From assembly GCA_958447445.1 (NCBI GenBank), contig CAUDAE010000049.1, forward strand, positions 1 through 11,980: 11,980 nucleotides of DNA. Direction: 5' to 3'. The position numbers and the translations under genes are program-made. Below the pieces are notes generated by a model. That model had not been told where the DNA came from, did no database searches, and worked only from the letters and a program-made list of their open reading frames with translations. Of this stretch, positions 1 through 4,949 are shown piece after piece. This stretch comes from an uncultured Collinsella sp. Its GTDB lineage: Bacteria; Actinomycetota; Coriobacteriia; Coriobacteriales; Coriobacteriaceae. Each line of letters begins with the position of its first letter. The stretch's first letter is position 1.

Positions 1-373
1 GCGTGACCTCGCCGGGCACGACCTCGATATTGGGACGAGCGGCAACCTCGGCCTCGACAAGCTCGGAAAACTTGACGCGGTCGACCGCCAGGGCACCGCC
101 GGCGGGAACAGCCGCGCGATGGGCGCAATCGAGCAGGACTGAACCCATGCGCTCAAGCTCGGCCTTCAGCAAACCAGCCGCGGAATCCGGACGGGTCGAC
201 TTAAACGAATTGGAGCAGACGAGCTCTGCCAGATGATCGGTATGGTGGGCCGGGGAGCTCACCTGGGGGCGCATCTCGCACAGCTTTACGGCAAACCCGC
301 GGTCTGCAAGCTGGATCGCGCACTCCGAACCCGCCAGACCGCCACCGATAACCGTCACCTGATCGAACTGCAT
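1..373 (-). CDS. trmFO: TrmFO, folate/FAD-dependent tRNA (uracil-54-C5)-methyltransferase (N-terminal part)
   Basis: TrmFO (formerly Gid) makes 5-methyluridine at position 54 of tRNA in the cytoplasm, using methylenetetrahydrofolate and FAD. The 124 codons seen begin MQFDQVTVIGGGLAGSE, a Rossmann FAD-binding loop (GGGLAGSE, about residues 10-17). The family block LVCSNSFKS follows at about 51-59, with the cysteine at residue 53, matching the Cys53 implicated in catalysis in the Bacillus enzyme. The family is usually about 435-450 residues, so roughly two thirds lies beyond the left edge. The ATG at 373 is preceded by AGAAAGGTG about 7 bases upstream, and that site overlaps the dprA stop codon 14 bases away. 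This suggests co-transcription and probable translational coupling with dprA. In many Firmicutes topA lies between dprA and trmFO; it is absent here. Identification is secure; only the C-terminal part is unseen. Confidence 0.95.
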   Translation of the reverse strand, partial: MQFDQVTVIGGGLAGSECAIQLADRGFAVKLCEMRPQVSSPAHHTDHLAELVCSNSFKSTRPDSAAGLLKAELERMGSVLLDCAHRAAVPAGGALAVDRVKFSELVEAEVAARPNIEVVPGEVT

Positions 374-387
374 CTGCAAACACCTTT

Positions 388-1323
388 CTAATTGACACGT
401 TTTCCATTGTGACCGAAGGGTGTCTGGGCGTGAAGGGCAAACTTGGAGGGCGCATACCTTCCATCCATCATGCGCTCGATAAGGCCCTCGAGTTCAAGCG
501 AACCCAAGAGTTTGAGTACGCCGACAGCATCGAGCGAGACGAGCGCCGCAATGTCGTCGACCTTGAGTGGAGAGGCGATGAGCGCATGCATCACGGTCTG
601 CTGCGTTGGATCCAGGTCGGCAATGCCGGGAGCATCGGGGCGCGAGTAGCGCAGGGTGCCGTAGATGCGTGAGATAGCCATCTCGATAGATTCCTCGTCG
701 ATGATGCAGCAGGCACCGTTCGCAATGAGGTAATTCGTGCCACGCGACTCGGGCGATAGGATCGACCCCGGCACGGCAAGAAGTTCGCGCCCCAAATCCA
801 TAGCAGCCTCGGCTGTGGAAAACGTCCCAGAAGGCATACCCGCCTCGGATACAAAGAGGGCTTGCGACAGGGCCGCGATTACGCGATTGCGGCGCGGAAA
901 GGCGAACTTGCGCGGACCCATGCCCCACGGAGAGATCGACACGACCGCGCCACCCGTATCAAGCGTGCGCGTAATCAGCCCCGCGCTCGAACGCGGGTAG
1001 ACCACGTCGGCGCCCGTCCCCAGCACCACAACGTGTTTGCCGCCGGCGTTGACCGCAGCCCAACCCGAGGCCTGGTCACAACCGACCGCACCGCCCGAAA
1101 CTACCGTCACTCCCGCCTCAACCGCCACCTTCGCCGCAAGCTCTGCCACGGCAAGACCATACGGCGAGGCCTTTCGCGCACCGATGATGGAGAGCGCGGG
1201 CGTCGAAAGCGCCTCGGGGTTGCCGCGCACATAGAGCGTCTGAGGTACATCAGAAAGCTCCAAAACGGTCTCGGGATACAACGCGTCACCTGGATGCAGC
1301 TCGAAGGTCCCCTCAGCCATCAT
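388..1323 (-). CDS. dprA: DprA/Smf-family DNA-processing protein, short N terminus
   Basis: DprA loads RecA onto incoming single-stranded DNA during transformation. The 311-residue product has the Rossmann-like DprA core at about 28-210: LYVRG, IGARKASPYG (47-56), VVSGGAVGCD (74-83), VVVLGTGADVVYP (98-110), FPRRNRVIAALS (142-153), SGTFSTAEAAM (165-175) and LLAVPGS (181-187). A C-terminal winged-helix-like region follows at about 236-292. The usual N-terminal SAM/HhH-like domain of about 80 residues is missing: only about 10 residues precede GDALYPETV. The family GIDxxAH motif reads GCDQASG, losing the histidine. Start: the comM stop and this start overlap in ATGATGG, so ATG 1323 (ATGA overlap) or ATG 1320 are both possible. 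AAGGAGG lies 5 and 8 bases upstream respectively, and the spacing slightly favours 1320. In-frame codons further upstream lie inside comM and resemble no DprA domain. Whether it works in competence here is unknown. Confidence 0.9.
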   Translation of the reverse strand: MMAEGTFELHPGDALYPETVLELSDVPQTLYVRGNPEALSTPALSIIGARKASPYGLAVAELAAKVAVEAGVTVVSGGAVGCDQASGWAAVNAGGKHVVVLGTGADVVYPRSSAGLITRTLDTGGAVVSISPWGMGPRKFAFPRRNRVIAALSQALFVSEAGMPSGTFSTAEAAMDLGRELLAVPGSILSPESRGTNYLIANGACCIIDEESIEMAISRIYGTLRYSRPDAPGIADLDPTQQTVMHALIASPLKVDDIAALVSLDAVGVLKLLGSLELEGLIERMMDGRYAPSKFALHAQTPFGHNGKRVN

Positions 1324-2843
1324 TGGTCCCTCCTTCCCTGGTACATCGCCGCCTCGAGCACGTGGTCCTGCGTCACCTGCTCGCTCTCGGCGACATCTGC
1401 GATCGTGCGCGCAATGCGAACAAGGCGCACGATGCCACGCCCTGTGAGATGCGTGCGCTTCGACAGGCCGAGCACGCACTTCTCCGCCGCATCATCGAGC
1501 TCAAAGGTCGAAACGACGCCGTCAATGGACCGTGTCTCGTCATCCTCGGCCTCGGCATCCGCATCGTCCATGCGGGATTCGCGCCAAGCGCGAAAGGCGC
1601 GACCGCGCACAACGTAGTCACGTAACTCGGCCGACGACATGCCCTCCGCACCCTCGATAATCACTTGAGGGTCGGGACGGGTCACATCGATCATCATGTC
1701 GATACGGTCGGCCAAAGGACCGCGCAGTTTAGACCGATAGCGCTCGACCATCGCCGCCGAGCAGCGACACGGCACCTCGCGATCGCCCAAAAAGCCGCAG
1801 GGGCAGGGATTGCTCGCAGCCAGCAGCTGAAAGCGCGACGGGAAGGTAAAAGCCCCGTCGACGCGTACGATCCTCACGTAGCCGCGCTCGATGGGCTGAC
1901 GCAGCGTCTGCAGCACGCCAGTGGGAAACTCGGCAAGCTCGTCCAAAAAGAGCACGCCGCCATGAGCAAGGCTGATTTCACCCGGGTGCACCGGGCGCCC
2001 GCCGCCGATAAGGCCTGCGGTCGAAATACTGTGGTGGGAACTGCGGAAGGGGCGGTGCCCCGCCAACAAGCCATCAATGTTCTCACCCAAAACCGAATGG
2101 ATGCACAGTGCCTCCTGCTGATCCTCAACGGAAAGCTCGGGCAGGATGCCGGTCATACGGCGTGCGAGCATCGTCTTGCCCGATCCCGGAGACCCGATCA
2201 TGAGCAAGCCGAGTTCTCCTGCCGCCGCAAGCGCCATGCCGCGTTTAGCGACTTCCTGCCCCAGCACGTCTGCATAGTCGAGCTCGGGCTCAAAGGTCGC
2301 CTCGACACCCTCGGAATCCAAGTAGTGCCGTGCGGCATCGCCCATGCCGTGAGCAAGCTGAGACAGATGGTCGATAAAGCCGCAATCCACGCCCGCGAGT
2401 GGCACATGCTGGTCGGACCTGCCGGCGATAAAAGACAGCCCCATGTCGCGAGCCAATAGCTGAAACGCCACCTCGCCTTTGACAGGAAGCACCGTGCCGT
2501 CCAAGCCGAGCTCGCCGGCGATAAGACAACGATCGAGGTTGTCGCGGGGAATCTGACCATCGGCCGCTAGAACCGCGATGGCGATGGGCAGATCAAAGCC
2601 GCTACCGGTCTTGCGAATATCGCCGGGCGCCAGATTGACCGTAATGCCCGAGCGCGGTATCTCGAACCCGGCGGAGCGCATCGCGCAGCGAATACGACCG
2701 CGTGACTCCATCACCTCCATACTCGGAATGCCGAGCATCTGGATGCCCGGAACGCCACCGGCAAGCGAGACCTCGACCGTGACGTGAATCGCCTCGACGC
2801 CGCGGATGCAGGCCGCGTGAACGGCAAACGTCTCGAACGCCAT
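1320..2843 (-). CDS. comM: ComM/YifB-family AAA+ ATPase (Mg-chelatase-like)
   Basis: This 507-residue protein belongs to the YifB/ComM family of hexameric AAA+ helicases, which drive branch migration of recombination intermediates and help integrate transforming DNA. It is not a true Mg-chelatase subunit. Domains: an N-terminal ChlI/Lon-like S5 fold at about 1-170 (TVNLAPGDIRKTGSGFDLPI at 68-87), then the AAA+ core with Walker A GSPGSGKT (217-224), Walker B VLFLDE (297-302), the family cysteine cluster CPCG...CRC (347-361) and LADRID arginine (380). The Mg_chelatase C-terminal domain ends with TGRGIVRLVRIARTIAD (467-483). An acidic stretch, DDADAEAEDDE (426-436), sits where many relatives have an NAxL segment. 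Length is normal for the family. The ATG at 2843 shares one base with the yraN stop (TGATG), and the gene's own TGA overlaps the dprA start, so the three genes look translationally coupled. Confidence 0.96.
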   Translation of the reverse strand: MAFETFAVHAACIRGVEAIHVTVEVSLAGGVPGIQMLGIPSMEVMESRGRIRCAMRSAGFEIPRSGITVNLAPGDIRKTGSGFDLPIAIAVLAADGQIPRDNLDRCLIAGELGLDGTVLPVKGEVAFQLLARDMGLSFIAGRSDQHVPLAGVDCGFIDHLSQLAHGMGDAARHYLDSEGVEATFEPELDYADVLGQEVAKRGMALAAAGELGLLMIGSPGSGKTMLARRMTGILPELSVEDQQEALCIHSVLGENIDGLLAGHRPFRSSHHSISTAGLIGGGRPVHPGEISLAHGGVLFLDELAEFPTGVLQTLRQPIERGYVRIVRVDGAFTFPSRFQLLAASNPCPCGFLGDREVPCRCSAAMVERYRSKLRGPLADRIDMMIDVTRPDPQVIIEGAEGMSSAELRDYVVRGRAFRAWRESRMDDADAEAEDDETRSIDGVVSTFELDDAAEKCVLGLSKRTHLTGRGIVRLVRIARTIADVAESEQVTQDHVLEAAMYQGRRDQ

Positions 2844-3328
2844 CACGACACCTGCCAATCGAACGCGTTGTACTGGTGCTCGATCTCGGCGATATGTCCG
2901 CCGCGAATGGTGACGCCCACGGCATCGAAGCGAATCGCCTTGAGCGGATAATGCTCCATGAGATAGCAACTTGCGATGCGGCGGTAGCGGCGTTGCTTTT
3001 GGGCGTCCACGGCCTCCTCGGGAAAGACCCGCGTGCTGCAATCCAGTGCGACGCGTCTGGTCTTGACCTCGGCCATCACCACGACATCGTCGAGCTCATC
3101 GAGCAGCACCAGATCGGCCTCGCCCTCGGTGCAACGATAACCCTGCTCCAGCAAGGTGTAGCCGCGCTCGTTAAAGTAGTCGATGGTGATCAGCTCGCCC
3201 AGCATGCCCAGCTCGCGCGGACTGAGCCCCTTGATAAACTCGGGCGTCATCGCCCCGCAGTCGAGCTCGCCGTTTTCCCAACGCTCCTTGAGCTGCTGCG
3301 TCTTGCTCTTTTTGCTTGCGGCACTCAT
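2843..3328 (-). CDS. yraN: YraN / UPF0102 family nuclease-fold protein
   Basis: This is a 161-residue UPF0102 (YraN) protein of the PD-(D/E)xK nuclease superfamily; the cellular role of the family is not settled. Motifs: RELGMLGE (38-45), RGYTLLEQGYR (55-65), GEADLVLL (69-76) and AEVKTRR (86-92), giving the expected acidic and lysine residues D72, E87 and K89. Relatives are usually about 115-130 residues. This one carries about 37 extra residues at the N terminus, Lys/Glu rich (SAASKKSKTQQLKERWE). The ATG at 3328 is preceded by AAAGGAG with 5-6 bases to the start; a further in-frame TTG at 3418 has no visible Shine-Dalgarno site. It lies in its conserved place between rnhB and comM. A strong terminator separates it from rnhB, so it probably begins the yraN-comM-dprA-trmFO transcript, though I could not identify a convincing promoter in 3329-3425. 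Confidence 0.9.
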   Translation of the reverse strand: MSAASKKSKTQQLKERWENGELDCGAMTPEFIKGLSPRELGMLGELITIDYFNERGYTLLEQGYRCTEGEADLVLLDELDDVVVMAEVKTRRVALDCSTRVFPEEAVDAQKQRRYRRIASCYLMEHYPLKAIRFDAVGVTIRGGHIAEIEHQYNAFDWQVS

Positions 3329-3425
3329 GGGGTCTCCTTTCCCGCACACTGCATTGCCCCGATGATGAGGGCACCTTTCATGCGGGTAAGTACCGAAAGC
3401 AAACCAAAAGCTGACCAAATGCCGT

Positions 3426-3468
3426 CAAAAAACGGGCCGTACGCAACAATGGTGTTGCATACGGCCCG
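3426..3468 (-). terminator. Rho-independent terminator after rnhB
   Basis: Read on the minus strand, a 16-base-pair stem (arms 3453-3468 and 3433-3448, one wobble pair) closes a CCAT loop and runs straight into six T residues (3432-3427). It lies about 50 bases after the rnhB stop and is the strongest terminator in the window. There is no T-run on the plus side, so it acts on minus-strand transcription. It separates rnhB from the yraN-comM-dprA-trmFO run. Confidence 0.93.
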
Positions 3469-3517
3469 CTACCAGCAGGTTTATAAAACCCCAGAGGTCT
3501 CTGTCTCCACAATTGAC

Positions 3518-4306
3518 CTAGAAAAGGCGCTCAGTCTGCAGAAAGTTTCCGCAAAAGCTCACGCGGTGCAGTGGACAAAGTCCATGTTTGCGAATGGCCT
3601 CGATGTGCTCGGGGCTCGCATAGCCCTTCGACTCGGCCAGATGGTACTCGGGATACTCGGCGTCGTACTCGACCATCATCTCGTCACGCGTGACCTTAGC
3701 CATGATGGATGCCGCGGCGATACAGGCGATTTTGGCATCGCCCTTCACCACGTCGCGCTCATTGGGAACGGCACCCAGGGGGTTACCGTCCATAAGCACG
3801 CAATCGGGCTCAAGCCCCGTATCGGCCACCGCACCCGCGACAGCGGCGCGAATGGCGCGGGCCATGCCCATCTCATCGATATCCACAGGAGCGATATGGC
3901 AAAAGCCGATAGCAGTTGCCACCTCGGCAATCTTCACCGAAAGCAACTCGCGACGCGCCGGCGTGAGCTTTTTGGAATCGTTGATGCCCCAAATGCGCGG
4001 CTCCATCGGAAGGCACACGGCGCACACCGTCAAAGGACCGGCCACCGAGCCGCGACCCACCTCGTCGACGCCCACGACCACACCATCACCGCCGAGCTCA
4101 TGCATCAGCTCGTACATGCCGTTGACGCGCTCGCGCTCGGCAAGTTCCTTGGCATGGCGCTTAAGGGCACGCTCGCAAGCCTTGATCACTTGCTGGCGCG
4201 GATCCTCGCGATAATGCTCCACGAGGGCGGGAATCTCCTCAAACGTGGCGCTCGCCAGCTCGCCGGCAACCTGCGATGCCGAAACCGAGCTCGTCATGTT
4301 GGCCAT
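3518..4306 (-). CDS. rnhB: Ribonuclease HII
   Basis: RNase HII nicks 5' of ribonucleotides embedded in duplex DNA, starting ribonucleotide excision repair, and degrades RNA in hybrids. The 262-residue product has GVDEVGRGSVAGPL (79-92, catalytic D81 and E82), NDSKKL (109-114), VLMDGNPLG (170-178, D173) and KGDAKIACIAAASIMAKVTRD (188-208), whose D208 is the likely fourth acidic ligand. The family end block SKGYASPEHIEAIRKHGLCPLHR is at 226-248. About 75 residues precede the catalytic core, with a charged helical stretch EDPRQQVIKACERALKRHAKELAERER. This long form resembles the Bacillus RnhB layout rather than the short E. coli form. The ATG at 4306 is chosen because AAGGAGG (4314-4320) lies 7 bases upstream. 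An upstream in-frame ATG at 4324 would place that site inside the gene. The rplS terminator lies only 27 bases upstream of the start, with no clear promoter after it. Confidence 0.96.
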   Translation of the reverse strand: MANMTSSVSASQVAGELASATFEEIPALVEHYREDPRQQVIKACERALKRHAKELAERERVNGMYELMHELGGDGVVVGVDEVGRGSVAGPLTVCAVCLPMEPRIWGINDSKKLTPARRELLSVKIAEVATAIGFCHIAPVDIDEMGMARAIRAAVAGAVADTGLEPDCVLMDGNPLGAVPNERDVVKGDAKIACIAAASIMAKVTRDEMMVEYDAEYPEYHLAESKGYASPEHIEAIRKHGLCPLHRVSFCGNFLQTERLF

Positions 4307-4333
4307 ACCAGGCCCTCCTTGCATGCAAATCAG

Positions 4334-4365
4334 ATAAAAAGAAGGGCCACCCGAAGGTGACCCTT
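4334..4365 (-). terminator. Rho-independent terminator after rplS
   Basis: On the minus strand a 10-base-pair stem (arms 4356-4365 and 4342-4351, one U-G wobble) closes a TTCG tetraloop and is followed by C then five T residues and ATCTG. It lies 35 bases past the rplS stop and just upstream of the rnhB ribosome binding site. It should end the rplS transcript at least in part. Since rnhB has no obvious promoter of its own, it may act as an incomplete terminator that lowers rnhB expression. Confidence 0.85.
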
Positions 4366-4367
4366 GT

Positions 4368-4383
4368 GTCCAAATGAGTGGAC
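4368..4383 (-). other. Small inverted repeat between rplS stop and its terminator
   Basis: GTCCA and TGGAC form perfect 5-base arms around a 6-base loop (4373-4378), 17 bases after the rplS stop and immediately before the terminator stem. It would form a second small hairpin in the rplS 3' untranslated RNA. It could be a processing or stability element, or chance, since short repeats of this size are common. Confidence 0.35.
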
Positions 4384-4399
4384 AGACGCTGCGATCTTC

Positions 4400-4741
4400 T
4401 TAGCGCTTCTCGGGGATGCGAGCAGCCTTGCCCACCTTGTCGCGGAGGTAGTACAGCTTGGCGCGACGGACGCGACCATGACGAACGACCTCGAGCTTGG
4501 CGATCTTGGGGCTGTGAAGCGGGAAGGTACGCTCAACACCGACACCGAAGGAAATCTTGCGGACGGTGAAGGTCTCGCGGGCACCGGCGCCGGCCATGCG
4601 GATGACGTCGCCCTGGAAGACCTGGATGCGCTCGCGGTCGCCTTCCTTAATGCGGTAGTGAACCTTGACGTTGTCGGCGACGCGAACCTGAGGAATGTCC
4701 TCGCGGATCTGCTGACGCTCGATTGCGCGGATGTAATCCAT
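4400..4741 (-). CDS. rplS: 50S ribosomal protein L19
   Basis: L19 is a ribosomal protein at the 30S-50S interface. The product is 113 residues, normal for L19. It starts MDYIRAIERQQ, has the core VFQGDVIRMAGAGARETFTVRKISFG and VERTFPLHSPKI, and ends with the family signature VRRAKLYYLRDKVGKAARI. The ATG at 4741 is preferred because AAGGA lies 7 bases upstream; a TTG at 4747 in the same frame would leave only one base after that site. It has its own promoter (4811-4838) and a 60-base structured leader, and is closed by a terminator at 4334-4365, so it is probably a single-gene unit. In many bacteria rplS follows trmD and precedes lepB and rnhB. Here rnhB follows directly, lepB is not between them, and ppdK lies upstream. 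Confidence 0.98.
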   Translation of the reverse strand: MDYIRAIERQQIREDIPQVRVADNVKVHYRIKEGDRERIQVFQGDVIRMAGAGARETFTVRKISFGVGVERTFPLHSPKIAKLEVVRHGRVRRAKLYYLRDKVGKAARIPEKR

Positions 4742-4765
4742 GTGCAATTCCTTACTCTTCTAGAG

Positions 4766-4789
4766 GTGCCGTACCACCTTGGCCGGCAC
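4766..4789 (-). promoter_or_regulatory. Hairpin in the rplS 5' leader
   Basis: In the minus-strand RNA, GTGCCG and CGGCAC pair as a 6-base-pair stem. Inside it CCA and TGG can form an inner 3-base-pair stem with an AGG loop, separated by small bulges (G on one side, TA on the other). It ends 24 bases before the rplS start. Ribosomal protein genes, including L19 in some phyla, often carry leaders bound by their own product. I infer a possible autoregulatory site, but the match to any known leader family was not tested. Confidence 0.4.
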
Positions 4790-4810
4790 GTAGTTGAACA
4801 AACGTATTCG

Positions 4811-4838
4811 AGTATACACGCGCGGGTTTCTGCTGCAA
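4811..4838 (-). promoter_or_regulatory. Probable rplS promoter
   Basis: On the minus strand TTGCAG (4838-4833) and TATACT (4816-4811) are separated by 16 bases. The -10 box matches five of six consensus positions. An A/T-rich stretch immediately upstream of the -35 (about 4841-4851) could act as an UP element, fitting a ribosomal protein gene. Transcription would begin near 4804, giving a leader of about 60 bases that holds the hairpin at 4766-4789. Confidence 0.6.
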
Positions 4839-4884
4839 GAACAATTTTTTACGCAGACAAAAAGACAAAACCCGCACATGATAA

Positions 4885-4912
4885 CCGCCCGCCTCACGAA
4901 TGAGACGGGCGG
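4885..4912 (-). terminator. Hairpin terminator after ppdK (weak T-tract)
   Basis: On the minus strand a 12-base-pair G+C-rich stem (arms 4901-4912 and 4885-4896, one U-G wobble) closes a TTCG tetraloop, 37 bases after the ppdK stop. The sequence after the stem is TTATCATGTG, so the T-tract is poor; T-rich sequence resumes about 15 bases later. It is probably the ppdK terminator or a 3'-end stabilising hairpin. Confidence 0.7.
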
Positions 4913-4949
4913 CATGAAGGGGGCTACGAAGGCGCCCAAACCCAAAACG

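Noticed and set aside
3325..3381. An 18-codon minus-strand frame (MKGALIIGAMQCAGKETP) ending in an ATGA overlap with the yraN start.
   Set aside because: The overlap is suggestive of a leader peptide, but there is no Shine-Dalgarno site before its ATG and the frame is short enough to arise by chance. Conservation in relatives would revive it.
3478..3490. Perfect short palindrome GGTTT-ATA-AAACC between the rnhB stop and its terminator.
   Set aside because: It is only 13 bases, in a 3' untranslated region, with no second copy or promoter context.
2876..4360. A plus-strand reading frame of 494 codons across yraN, a terminator and rnhB.
   Set aside because: It runs through a clear minus-strand terminator and two conserved genes, which is incompatible with a real coding role; there is no recognisable domain.
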